A DNA stretch of 64,000 nt from NCBI GenBank assembly GCA_013368315.1, contig JAACJM010000026.1, positions 248,001 to 312,000 on the forward strand, written 5' to 3'. Made by a program: the position numbers and the translations under genes. This DNA is from Tetrapyrgos nigripes. Taxonomy: Eukaryota; Basidiomycota; Agaricomycetes; Agaricales; Campanellaceae. Below the pieces are notes generated by a model. It was not told where the DNA came from. It worked only from the letters and a program-made list of their open reading frames with translations, and did not search any database. Below are positions 37,969 through 48,658 of this stretch, piece after piece; positions within the stretch are counted from its first letter, which is position 1, and the number at the start of each line of letters is the position of its first letter.

Positions 37969-40900
37969 ATGCTCGCTCTTCTCTTCTCAGTAGTCCTGTT
38001 GGGCGCTGCTGCCAATGCAACTCGTCTCTTGGACAATAACCTTGCCTATCGGTCGCCGTTCAAGAACGATGCGACGGTATGATCATATATGACTGGCTTT
38101 CTTTTTCAAGTCGTTCAATATTCTAAACAGCTTGCTCATGATACCTCAGCCATTCAAGCGAGAAGCCTCGTCCGTCGACAGGTAGAAGACGCTACGAAAT
38201 TTGACGATCAACATTATCCAACGTTTTATGGTGCTGATTTTGGAAATTCACCTTTCATTTGGAGCGGCGGCCTCAACTTCACTCATTCCGGTACGACACA
38301 GATTGGCTGCCTTTACTTCTGTGTCTTATCTGTCCTATAGTTGCCAGTGTTCGTACCTTTCTATTCGTTTCTTCTACATCATGAACAGTGCTTCTAGGGA
38401 GATCCGTTTGATACTTCCGTCCTTCTTTGGACTCGCGCCGTGCCCATATCTCCTAGTGGTAGCTCTCAGCTACCTGACCAAAGCGTACCCGTCTGTGTCT
38501 TCTGGAAGATCACCGCGTCGCCAGAGCTGAAAGGTTCAGCTGTTAGCTCTGGCCAAGCGTTCACCAGCTATGACGTAGACTTCACCGTCAAAGTCGAGGC
38601 GACCCATTTGAAGCCTGACTCGCTCTACTATTTCCAATTTGGAGATTGCAGCAATCCTGATACCGTTAGTCCTATCGGTAAAACACGTACTCTGCCTCAC
38701 CCAGACAGTATGTCATCTTTTTCTGTGCAAAACGCGAGAGACTTAACTGTCTATACAGCTGCTGCCGACCAAGTCAATAACGGAAACCCACTCACTTTCG
38801 CAGTCTTCTCTTGCTCACAGTACCAAGCAGGCAAATGACTATACTTTTAACGTTACGAAACTTGTCTCATCAGCGTGTTTAGGATGGTTTAACGCTTACG
38901 GAGTCGCTAGTCACAACACCAGCTCGTCGTTCTTTTTGCATTTAGGTTTTATTTGTTTCTATCTTTTCTGACTAGTGGTTACTGAGCCATTAGAAAATTA
39001 GGGGACTACGTATGATCTGGCTTTTTGCCTTGTTGATGTGCCCTTACGCAGTTGTTGCCAGATATACGAATCTCTAGGCAATGGGTAAATTGGAAATGTC
39101 TTGACTTGACTGTCGCTGATGTTTCCTTGACATAGCGCTGGTATTGGCCGAAAGACACTTGGCAGGGAGCTCGCGACCATTGCTGATTACAGACAACGTC
39201 TCAATCAGTATAGAACCGATTCGAGTCTCGTTTTCGCCCATCAGAACGCACCATGGATTACTGTCTGGCAAGTCATCAATTATGAATTGTCCGAATGCCC
39301 AGGAGTATACTGACTTTATAGTCAGGGTAAGTCCCTTGTAATTAATTGCACGACGGGGATCAATTCCTCATTCAAGCCATGGACAGGATGACCATGAAGT
39401 ATGTAAGTAGGCTGATCTATGTTTAGACTGTAATGACATCTTTTCCATCAGGTCGCGGATAATGCCTGGAAGGTGCAAGTCATGATTCATGGTTTGATAT
39501 TACTCTCTAAGCCTTCAAATGTAGGCTGGAACCGCGGATTCAAATGACACTGCGATTGGATGTTCTTTCTCCCCGTCCGGGGCTTGTTTCACAGACCGGA
39601 AACTCGCTGCAGTACGGTGAGTAAGATTGCAACCGGTGATGCTCGGCGACTCTAAGTTAAGTGTCTCCAAGGGCGTATCACGAATGGATGCCCATTCGTC
39701 AAGTCGACCCCGATGATCAATTTAGAATCTGGAGAAACTTCCAAATTGGAAGATTACTCGACCTCACAATGCTTGATACTCGCCAATATGACCGAGACTT
39801 GACTGATGTACTTGTTGCTCTTCTCCACTGACCCGATCACACTAACGTTTCGGACCATATTCAGGTTTACTATAACACAGGTAAGCCAGTTACCTGATGA
39901 TGCGCTGGATATCTGATTGTAACATCCTTGCTTTGCAGAATGTAAGGCTCCTCCCCTGATACGCCAAGCCTGTTCTCTGAAACCTCTCTTTCGTAGTTGT
40001 CAACTCCCTGGCTGCATTTCCTAATCGTTCCTTGATGGGCGCCGCCCAGGAGAAATGTGAGCCATGTGAAACTTTGGGCTTTGACGGGCGAGCTAATAGT
40101 CGTAGGGTTTTACGATACACTTTCTCAATCCAAGAAAAGGGGTGCGGTCTGGCGTGTGGTGGGGTGGGCACTCAAAATTCTTCCACACTATTCTCCCAAT
40201 GTTCATTGTTCTTTTTACAGCCAGCAGATCGTCTTCACTCAGCTGAATGAGAGTGGCGCGTGTAAGAACTGCATGTTTGCAGATCCGCTTTTTTATTGAC
40301 CGTTTTATTCATAGTTGACGTTGTACGGTTCCATGATTTCCCCATACTTGTAGATCTCGGCTGACGCATTGCGACTGTACAGGACGCGTGGGACGGTTAT
40401 CGGGCAAACAGGCAGAGAGTTCTCGACCACTTGTATAATAACCGGATAGACAACACCGTGATCCTCGCGGGAGACAGCCATGCTAATTGGGTTTCAGATT
40501 TGGCGCGTGAGCCTTTTTCAGTCTCTTATGCGTAAGGCATTCGTCAGCTCACCGCATTTCTCGTACCACTAGATCCAAATGACTCAACGACGTCCGTTCC
40601 TTTCTCTCCATTCGTAAGCTGAAATCGTTGACCGAGCGCTCCAGATACAATCCCATTACCGGAGAAGGCGCCATCGGTGTCGAGTTTGCCGGAACTGCCG
40701 TTACTTCTGGATCTAGTTTTGGGACCAACATCCAGCCTGCTGCCGCGGATGCGATTTCCCGTATCCTCGTCGAATCCCAGACCAATCTGAATCTTCAGTG
40801 GAGTGAGGGGTCGTATCGCGGATTCTTCACGTTGACAGTCAACCCAGAAACGCTGAAAGCCACTTACTACGCTATGAACAACGTTTGTACGTATCTTCTC

Positions 40901-41072
40901 TTGGTTCAATCCACCCACGTCGCTGATGAAACCATTAGCTTCCCCAAATCTGGAAGGATTCATCAGTGCTGAATTTGAAGTCAAAGCTGGAGCAAACAAA
41001 CTCTCGAGACCTGTTGCTGGAGGTGTGAAGGGGATCAAAGCAGGGGCTCTCAAATCAAATGGAACTAAGTAG
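37969..41072 (+). CDS. Secreted PhoD-type alkaline phosphatase/phosphodiesterase with micro-exons
   Basis: The signal peptide is MLALLFSVVLLGAAANA. My model has 24 exons: 37969-38076, 38131-38290, 38341-38348, 38398-38707, 38759-38830, 38883-38945, 39002-39009, 39062-39084, 39136-39267, 39326, 39387-39398, 39452-39472, 39525-39616, 39672-39807, 39865-39880, 39939-39941, 39997-40056, 40106-40163, 40221-40261, 40315-40319, 40383-40506, 40573-40591, 40645-40886, 40939-41072. The total is 1848 nt, 615 residues plus stop, with the frame closed. Motifs of the PhoD family appear in order: VASGDPFDTSVLLWTR (about 90), HLGDYIYE (about 239), VWDDHEVADNAW (294-305), GDSHANW (473-479), the metal-binding positions being intact. 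The enzyme hydrolyses phosphomono- and diesters outside the cell or at the wall. All introns are 49-66 nt; two start with GC (38831, 39268). The family call is firm; the smallest exons need RNA proof. Confidence 0.86.
38341..38348 (+). other. 8-nt micro-exon of PhoD gene
   Basis: TTGCCAGT lies between a TATAG acceptor and a GTTCGT donor; the flanking introns are 50 and 49 nt. Joined to TCCG before and GGAGATCCG after, it restores S-VAS-GDP, the conserved N-terminal PhoD motif. Without it the frame is lost. Confidence 0.75.
39002..39009 (+). other. 8-nt micro-exon of PhoD gene
   Basis: GGGACTAC completes HLG/GDY/IYE: the preceding exon ends TTAG and the next begins ATATAC. The flanking introns are 56 and 52 nt. 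It carries the metal-ligand aspartate of HLGDY. Confidence 0.78.
39326..39326 (+). other. Predicted single-nucleotide exon (G) of PhoD gene
   Basis: Exon 9 ends GTC TG at 39267 and is followed by a GC donor (GCAAGT, 39268-39273). The acceptor GTCAG ends at 39325, then one G, then GTAAGT from 39327. The next acceptor, GACAG, ends at 39386. TG plus G plus GAT GAC CAT GAA gives W-DDHE, the catalytic motif. Flanking introns of 58 and 60 nt are of normal size. The alternative, one 115-nt intron from CAA/GTCATC, would insert a glutamine between W and DDHE and use a poor donor. Confidence 0.55.
39387..39398 (+). other. 12-nt micro-exon of PhoD gene encoding DDHE
   Basis: GATGACCATGAA lies between a GACAG acceptor and a GTATGT donor. 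It encodes exactly the four residues DDHE of the PhoD active site; the flanking introns are 60 and 53 nt. Skipping it keeps the frame but would delete the metal-binding residues. Confidence 0.75.
39939..39941 (+). other. Possible 3-nt micro-exon of PhoD gene
   Basis: AAT lies between TTTGCAG and GTAAGG, with introns of 58 and 55 nt either side. Inclusion gives NTEFVNSL; skipping leaves NTVVNSL in frame, through a single 116-nt intron twice the normal size. The frame does not decide; intron size and splice-site quality favour inclusion. Confidence 0.45.
40315..40319 (+). other. 5-nt micro-exon of PhoD gene
   Basis: TTGAC lies after a CATAG acceptor and before a GTTGTA donor, introns 53 and 63 nt. 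It bridges GCG-T and GAC GCG TGG GAC to give GAF-D-DAWDGY. Joining exons 19 and 21 directly produces a stop (GCG TGA), so some linking exon is needed; this is the one that keeps frame. Confidence 0.55.
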
Positions 41073-41357
41073 TTGACCACTGTTTTGTCCTGAACTTAAG
41101 TAGTTGGAAGAATTTGCCGCCTGATAGCTCGTAGAGCCATTCTTCAGCACAGCACAACAATGAAAAAAATATAATTGTGACTAGTGGTACTAGTTTTCAC
41201 TTGGAGGAGTGCCACTACCTCTCAGACGCATTGGAAGTATGTACACCGATGTCAAATTCTAGATGACAGTATAAATAATACAATTGAATGTTCTAAGATA
41301 CAGATGCGCATTACTCTCCCAGCAAATGTGGTATACGAAGCAAAACTATCAGACACT

Positions 41358-42223
41358 TTAATCGACCTCCTCGACACTGGGACCGTCTTCTGAAGGAGCA
41401 CCGCCAGGGAAACCACCGGGAGCAGCACCGCCAGCACCAGGGAAGCCGCCAGGTGCACCGCCAGCGCTAGCGTAAAGTTTTTGCATGATGGGGTTGGCAA
41501 TGGCTTCCAGTTCCTTTTGCCTGCCCTCATACTCCTCCTTGGAAGCCTCTTGCGAGCTGTCAAGCCATGAGATGGCTTCGTTGACGGCACCCTCCAGCTT
41601 GGACTTGTCTGCAGGGTCGAACTTGTCGGCGAGCTTCTCGTCAGTCAAGGAGTTACGCAAGTTGTATGCGTAAGACTCGAGGCCGTTCTTAGCGGTGATA
41701 CGAGCAGCAGCCTCCTCGTCCTCAGCTAAATAAAAAAACAATATTAGTCAGTAGGACGAAATGCCATGAATCACCAAATCAACGTACCTTTGTACTTCTC
41801 GGCCTCAGAGACCATGCGCTCAATCTCCTCCTTCGACAGACGACCCTTGTCATTGGTAATGGTGATACGGTTGGATTTACCGGTGGTCTTGTCGGAAGCA
41901 GAGACGTTGAGGATACCATTGGCGTCAATGTCGAAGGTGACCTCAATTTGAGGAACACCACGAGGTGCAGGAGGAATACCGGAGAGCTCGAATTTGCCGA
42001 GCAAGTTGTTGTCCTTGGTACGGGCACGCTCACCCTCGTATACTTGGATAAGCACACCTGGCTGATTATCGGCATAGGTAGAGAAGACCTCGGACTTCTT
42101 GGTAGGAACGGTAGTGTTACGCTTGATGAGGGCAGTCATGACACCACCAGCAGTTTCGATACTAAACAAAAGCCATAGTCAGTCAAACCATATATGAACG
42201 TGGAAAGAACTACTCACCCCAAA

Positions 42224-42255
<32 letters not shown>

Positions 42256-43660
42256 TTGAGTCTTCTCCGAAGTATCACCAGACAAAATAGCAGCCTGGAC
42301 AGCAGCACCGTAGGCGACGGCCTCGTCAGGGTTGATGCTCTTGTTGGGCTCCTTGCCGTTGAAGAAGTCCGACACGAGCTTGACGATACGGGGAATACGG
42401 GTGGATCCACCGACGAGGACGATTTCGTGAACGTTGGCCTTGTCAATCTTGGAGTCACGGAGGACTTTCTCGACGGGCTCAAGGGTGCTACGGAATAGAT
42501 CCTGGCAAAGTTCCTCGAAACGAGCACGGGTGAGGGAGGTGTAGAAGTCGATACCCTCGAAGAGAGAGTCGATTTCGATGGAAGTCTGGGCGGCGGAAGA
42601 GAGGGTACGCTTGGCACGCTCGCAAGCGGTACGGAGACGACGAAGAGCACGAGGGTTGGTGGAGAGATCTAAAGAGACATTAGCCAATCAAAGAAAACAA
42701 AGCAGTAGCAAAAAACACGTACCCTTCTTGTTCTTGCGCTTGAACTCCTGGACAAAGTGGTTGACGAGACGGTTGTCAAAGTCTTCACCACCCAAGTGCG
42801 TGTCACCAGCAGTGGCCTTGACTTCGAAGATACCCTCCTCAATTGTCAAAAGAGAAACATCGAAAGTTCCTCCACCGAGATCGAAGATGAGGACGTTACG
42901 CTCGCCCTGAACCTTCTTGTCAAGACCGTAGGCGATGGCAGCAGCGGTAGGCTCGTTGATGATACGGAGGACGTTCATACCAGAAATGGTTCCGGCGTCC
43001 TTGGTGGCTTGACGTTGAGAGTCATTAAAGTAAGCAGGGACAGTGACGACAGCGTTTGTGATGGTGGTACCGAGGTAGGACTCGGCGGTCTCCTTCATCT
43101 TGAGGAGGACCATGGAAGAAATCTCTTCAGGGGACTAGAAAATTTCATTGAACACTGGATCGACAAAAGACGCATAAAGGTGAACTTACGAATTCCTTCT
43201 TCTCTCCACGGTATTCAACTTCAATGTAAGGCTTGCCTGCCTTGTTGAGCACTTTGAAAGGGAAGTGCTTGATATCAGCCTGAACCTCGGCATCATCGAA
43301 TTTACGACCGATGAGACGCTTGGCATCGAAAACACTGTAGAGTTCAAATCAGTCAGACTTGTCAAAAAAAAAAAAATAAACAGAGAAGAGGTAAAGTACG
43401 TACGTGTTAAGGGGGTTCATGGCGACTTGGTTCTTTGCGGCATCACCGATGAGACGCTCAGTGTCGGAGAACGACACATATGAAGGAGTCGTTCGGTTAC
43501 CCTGATCGTTGGCGATGATTTCTACACGATCATTTTGCCAGACACCGACGCAGCTAGAAAGAGACGCGTCAGAAAAAAAAAGATCCAAAAAATCAAAACT
43601 ACAATGAACTCACGAGTAGGTGGTGCCCAAATCAATACCAATGGCTTTTGAGGAAGACAT
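41358..43660 (-). CDS. Cytosolic Hsp70 (Ssa type)
   Basis: ATG 43660 starts [20 protein letters not shown]. All Hsp70 signatures are present: [112 protein letters not shown] and [20 protein letters not shown]. The tail is G/A/P-rich ([12 protein letters not shown]) and ends GPSVEEVD, the TPR co-chaperone signal of cytosolic forms. About 650 residues, normal for the family. Five or more introns interrupt it, which is typical of a constitutive Hsc70-like gene, although the promoter bears a strong heat shock element array. It is an ATP-dependent folding chaperone. Confidence 0.97.
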
Positions 43661-43783
43661 TATCGTCTATGGGGTATTTAGGATAGAGAAAAGGTTTGAG
43701 TTGGAGAAAACGAACCAAGAGATGAAAGTATGTGGTAGTGAGTAGAGTAGAGTAATGGAGATGGAGCTGGATCTGATAGCATT

Positions 43784-43791
43784 TTTTATAT
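43784..43791 (-). promoter_or_regulatory. TATA-like box of Hsp70 gene
   Basis: On the minus strand the sequence reads TATAAAAA, about 125 bp upstream of ATG 43660 and just downstream of the heat shock elements, the usual order. Confidence 0.55.
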
Positions 43792-43808
43792 TTTCGTTTT
43801 GACCTGCT

Positions 43809-43838
43809 AGAAGGTTGCAGAATCTTCGAAAACCTTCT
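43809..43838. promoter_or_regulatory. Heat shock element array (six 5-bp units)
   Basis: Alternating GAA and TTC units fall every 5 bp: GAA 43810-43812, TTG 43815-43817, GAA 43820-43822, TTC 43825-43827, AAA 43830-43832, TTC 43835-43837. Four of six are perfect. This is the classic HSF-trimer binding arrangement, about 150 bp upstream of the Hsp70 start. Confidence 0.85.
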
Positions 43839-44502
43839 CTCACATTCCATAAGAGTCACGTGCTCTATGATGACATCGATGGCGCACTGGCGCAGTATCA
43901 AACTTCTCAGACTCGGAGGGTTTTCAATTGATCTGCGCATTTGGAAGGGCATAGAATAAGAGGAAACTAAGGTATTACAGGAAACGAAATTGGTAAAAGA
44001 GCGTCTGTGGTCTGCCATCGAGCCACGGTAAGAGAAGCTGTCAGTAAGTACAGCAACACATGTATATGTAATTCCACAGAATGTTATAGAGAACAAAAGA
44101 GAGAGAGAGGACGACAACATGGACCACAGAGATGTCAATTTTAAGTAAGGTACTACTTGTAGCAAATGTCTGTAGGTAAGATACGATAAATGGATGTTAC
44201 CCGTGCCACGGTCCAACACTTCATGAACCTGATCAGGGAATGCCGTTTCTTCCAATGTCATCAAGACTACGGTGAACCTGCAGGTCGTGAAGTACAGATG
44301 GGTCCACTGTGCAGACAATCAGAGAGATGCTCAACGGCACAGAACGAAGAATCTCACCAGGCAAGACACTTTTTCGTCTGACATGCGGACTTTGATGACC
44401 TGAAGTGGGAGAGAGTTCCGTTGTAGCCATATTATATGAGCTCTAGAAAATGAAAAATGATAATTCTCATCGATATCATGGTTGACGCGAGCATATAAAC
44501 CT

Positions 44503-46685
44503 TTAACGTACGTCAAGCCCAGGATCGGCCATGGGAACCCTCTCAACACCGTGTTCGTCCAGATCACCCGCGACGTCGTCGATGGAGGCTGCGTTAAGCT
44601 CCATTGACAGATCTAAGACGTCTATATCTTCCACAACAGGTGGAGGGGGAGGAGGTGCATGAGGAATTTCGACGTAACCTTCCGGCATCTTTCCGTTAGG
44701 TGCATTGCTCAGAGCCTTATTCCGCATAACCTGCCATGCTTCATATCGATGAACAGCGTGCTCGTGCTCCCTGAAAGATATTGTCAGTTTTGATTAAATA
44801 AAGTAAAGTGAAGAAAAACCTACTCTAGCTTGCGCTGCTTATACTGTTGCATAGACTCATCGAAGAGATCAGGATTAATTTCCATGAACAACTTGAGCGC
44901 ATTGTAAACCATGCCATGTATCGTCCTAAGTAAGACTGAGTAAGTAGATGATCGAGTGAAAACGCTTGACGACTTGCCGGTTCCAGTGCGACCTTGAGTT
45001 GGTGTACAAGGCGGGGAAAACGATAGGGAGCACAATGGCAAGATTGTCACTCATTAGATTGACGACGTATTCGTTGTTCCAGTACAATAGGGCTCGCTCA
45101 GCCACCTGGAAGTGTTGACTGTTGATGCAACGAGCAAGTTGTTGGAAGAGAGGAACTTGAATCTTTTGGAACTCGACAGGATCCGTCACATCAAGGACCT
45201 CCTCAACTTCATTCAGGAACATGACTTCCTTGGGTGAGTTGACTTTGGGCCAAAATTTGAGCAGTCCCAGCATGACATCCTCTGCGAGCGATGGGTCCTT
45301 TTCGAGGAATTGGACGACACAGTAGGCCAGCTGTGGATGGTACAACGAGAGGCTCTTGACCTTGTGAAGAGGGATGAGGACTTTGGTCAGGAAAATCTTG
45401 TGCTCCTCTTTAAGAGGCAGAGCGAAACCATTGATAATGGAGCCGAGGATCTCAAGGAGCTCGGCGATACCATTATGCTTTTCAGTTTCGTAAATGAACT
45501 GGAAGAAAACGTTGTTGATAGACCGCCGTATGAATGCACGCAGGTTCAAGAATTTGCCGTAAATTCTATGCAGAGTGGTTTTCAGAAAGTCTCGCTCTCG
45601 TGGATCTTCCGAGTCGAAGAGTTCAAGCAGGCTGAGAACGAACGGTTGATCGATGTATCGTTTCGCCAGGTTAGTGTTGAAATCAGGACTCTCAACGAAG
45701 CGAAGGAAGAACTCGTAAACGATCTGGAGATGAGGCCAAGCGAGCTCGAGAACAGGCTCATCTTCTTCGGGATCGAAAGCGTCACCTGTGGGGTTGACGG
45801 GAGGGGGTATGGAACGGAAGAGGTTGGAGCCAAACTAGAGAGAGTAAATCAAAACAGAAGTTGACATTCAGATGACAAGAAACACACCATATTGACCACC
45901 TCGGGGTATATGCTTTCAGTAATGACACCGCGTTGGGTCGTAATATATTCGAGCATCTCATGAAGAGTCTGTGCTTTGATCTGCTTACCCTTGAGATCTG
46001 CACTGGCGTCGTTGAAATCGAAAAGGACACGGCATTGGTGAAGTTTCTTGACGAAGAGTTGGGAACGATCGGCTGGAGGAGTCTCTAGTTTGATATGGAA
46101 AAAGATGAGCATGGTTCAGAAGGAAGCAGAGAGGGGAGAACTGACCCATAAAGGGAGGCAGACGTTCAATTTCGACCTTTTCAGTGACGACAAAACGACT
46201 ACTTCTCTGCTTTCGTGGAGGCTTGCCTACCATAGGGATCGTGTCCTTTGGACCCGCTCTGAGACGGTTAAGAGTTGTGTTTCGAGGTGGAGTCGCCTCG
46301 GAACCACGTTCAGAGCCAGGAGCAGGATGCTGGCCGCGAGTAATCGAAGCAGACGAATCTGGACTCACGACCACGATAGGAGGAGTGAGAGGAACACCAT
46401 CTCCTGAGTGCCTGCGGTCTGGGGTAGAAGGAGCTGAGGACGCAGGGGAAGAAGAGCGGGCTTGGTTAGAGTTGGTATTGTTGAGAGAGACGGCAGGATT
46501 TGGGAGAGGTTTCGCAGTGTTTGGAGGTGGCGGAGGAGGGGCAGAAGAATTTGACGAGTTGTTCTTGGATTCTTTCTTGGAAGAGCTGTCACTGGAGCTC
46601 TTTCTGCTGAGCTGTAGTTGAAATGAGCCGATATGTGAAGAAGAAAGAAGTTAGATGGTACCAAAGTCTTTTTGAGCCCTTTCAT
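44503..46685 (-). CDS. PP2A B56 (B') regulatory subunit, Rts1-like
   Basis: ATG 46685 starts MKGLKKTL, intron, [20 protein letters not shown], a disordered S/P-rich N-terminus. The B56 fold begins around LPPFMG and [40 protein letters not shown], and continues with [112 protein letters not shown] and [20 protein letters not shown]. The C-terminal LxxIxE-unrelated tail is acidic and proline rich ([20 protein letters not shown]) and ends LDVR at 44503. B56 subunits direct PP2A to LxxIxE targets, for example in centromere protection and stress control. Seven or so introns. Confidence 0.94.
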
Positions 46686-47059
46686 GGCCAGTCAGAAGGA
46701 TGGACGTGGTGCTGAACTCTGGTGTACACTGTATCGATGCAGTAACAAAATGGGATACCCGGCTCCTAGTTTAGGGTTGGGTGACTTGGCAATTTTTGCT
46801 GATTTTCTACTACAGACGCACAACATATACTCGTATTGATACTCATAGTCATTCTTATGGATAGAATCTTGTTATTGCTGAAGGGATATGATATGGATAT
46901 GAAATGTAACAATGTAGTGACAAGGTCACTACGGTCACACCCATTGGTTTGTCTGGAATCTAGTTATTTATACGCAGCGCCCTCGAAACCAGTCGGGCTT
47001 TGATCCGGATATTGGGAGTCACAGGACCTTTACACCTTCTCGGCCGTACTTCCACCATC
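46686..47059. other. Divergent intergenic region
   Basis: This is 374 bp between the PP2A B56 start and the next plus-strand start. It is AT-rich in the middle; no gene or specific element is recognised. Confidence 0.5.
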
Positions 47060-48390
47060 ATGGCAGGTTCGTCCTCAGTCTGTCCATCCCTGTCGTCTGC
47101 TCACCCTTCTTTCCAGCCATCTATGCGGTCTACACATCACCGACGCATCCTCCTATCCCAAACCATCTCCCAACCCTCATAGTCACCCCTCATGGTATCG
47201 TACTTTGTTGCTATGCTCATAATACAAAGCTCATAATCCTGCAGGCCAGCCCTCCAATATCCTCTATTCCTATCTCCATACCAACTACGTACGTTTAAAT
47301 GCTCTGACGCTTACTTTTTCTGATTTTCGTTTAGAACTCTGAGAACTACCTCTTGACTCCTTCTCCTCAAGGTGATCTCTGCGTTGCCAAGATGTTCCCT
47401 CCTCGCAAAGAGGCTGCCGCCAAAGGATCTGCTTCAGATCCCGGTCACTCTGCACCTGCTGGCTCTCGTGTCGTCCGCTGTGAAGCTTCCCGCAATCTCA
47501 AATGGTCAATAGCCAACACCGGTGTTATTTCGCCGATATACAAATTATCTCTCCCTTCTCCAGACTCCCCCGATCTTCCTCTTTTCCAAATCTCCAAGCC
47601 AAATCCCAATGCTGCTTTCTGGAGCATGTTTTACTTTGCCTATGCTGGTCACAACATACCCCCTAAACGTATAGAGTTTGGCAAGATTCAGAAGAACCCA
47701 CCCGGCCCGAATGGCGGAGGTACCAGGATTAGTATCACTGGAAAGACTCCAGAAGAGAAGGCTGTTTGGCAGACTTTGGGTGAAGGAAACGAGGATTGCG
47801 TTGAATGGGTCGTTCTCTGTGCTGCGCTGAATCTTCTCGAGTGAGTCACGCGCTTGTTTCTACTGACGTTGGCTAATTTAGCCCAATGCAGTGATGAGAT
47901 CCTCAAAGCAGCCGAGAAAAATGGACCACCTGCCCCCGTTTCCTTAAGGGATCCAGGACCTGCCAATGCGCCGAGGCCGGCTCCAGGACAGGCGGCAGGC
48001 CCGCCTCATCCTCACCAAGGTCATCCGCCTCAGCAACACCCGCCTCCTGGAAGTCGACCACCACCTCCTCAGCACTCCGGTTCCCATCCAGGTCCTGGCG
48101 GCATGCCTGGTGGAATGCCTGGCGGAAGGCCGCCTCCACAGGGTCTCCCTCCAAATCAACAACCTCCTCGTGGTTTCACACCTCAACCCGGTCCTGGTTT
48201 CGGTGGTCCTGGCCAGGTACCCAGGCAACCACCTCCTATGCGCAATGGCATGCCTCCAGCACCTGGTCCTGGTCAAATGCCTCCTGCGGGATTTGCAGGC
48301 CGGCCTCCCCCACAGATGCAAATACCCATGCCACATGCGCCACCGCATCAGGGCCAAGCACCTCCACCCCAGGTCCAGCGACGTTTTTAG
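47060..48390 (+). CDS. Conserved-looking orphan with P/G/Q-rich C-terminal tail
   Basis: ATG 47060 opens a 4-nt coding exon (ATGG CA G context) followed by two introns. The joined N-terminus reads MAAIYAVYTSPTHPPIPNHL, PTLIVTPHGQPSNILYSYLH, TNYNSENYLLTPSPQGDLCV. A folded-looking domain of roughly 230 residues continues: VVRCEASRNLKWSIANTGVI, SPIYKLSLPSPDSPDLPLFQ, SKPNPNAAFWSMFYFAYAGH, GNEDCVEWVVLCAALNLLDD. After the intron near 47841-47890 the last 165 residues are a low-complexity P/G/Q/H tail of condensate-prone type. No signal peptide or membrane segment. I do not recognise the family; beta-rich first half and disordered tail are what can be seen. Confidence 0.7.
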
Positions 48391-48658
48391 TTGATCTAGT
48401 ACTCTGTTTTGTGGACTTGAGAATTTTCAATCTGTGTGTTTGTATCTACTTACTCTTTCCTTTCTTTACATAGTTCATGACTATACCCTTCCCTGTTTCG
48501 TTTTTCCTTCTATATATCATGAACTGAATTCTCTCCGATATGGGCTTTAGGTTCCTTGTTCCTATACTGCGATTCTCTGTACCTCTGAAAGGTTGTATTT
48601 GCTCAGTACTTGATTTAAGAGTAATAATAACATCCAATTTCCATCTACGTAGTCGGCT

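Larger units (their letters stand above)
43661..44502. other. Hsp70 promoter region and 3' flank of the PP2A B56 gene
   Basis: Within about 840 bp I see the Hsp70 TATA-like box (43784-43791), the heat shock element array (43809-43838) and CACGTG at 43857-43862. The remaining 600 bp hold no recognised element. A long minus-strand open frame across it is rejected below. Confidence 0.6.

Noticed and set aside
39144..39341. Plus-strand open frame across 39144-39341
   Set aside because: It is an out-of-frame reading through PhoD exon 9 and an intron; the PhoD frame restores family motifs.
43632..44318. 228-codon open frame on the minus strand across the Hsp70 promoter
   Set aside because: It begins at a non-ATG codon, overlaps the Hsp70 start, TATA box and heat shock elements, and has no recognisable motif or coding-like composition.
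45310..45864. 184-codon plus-strand open frame
   Set aside because: It is antisense to the B56 HEAT-repeat exon, which has clear family motifs on the minus strand.
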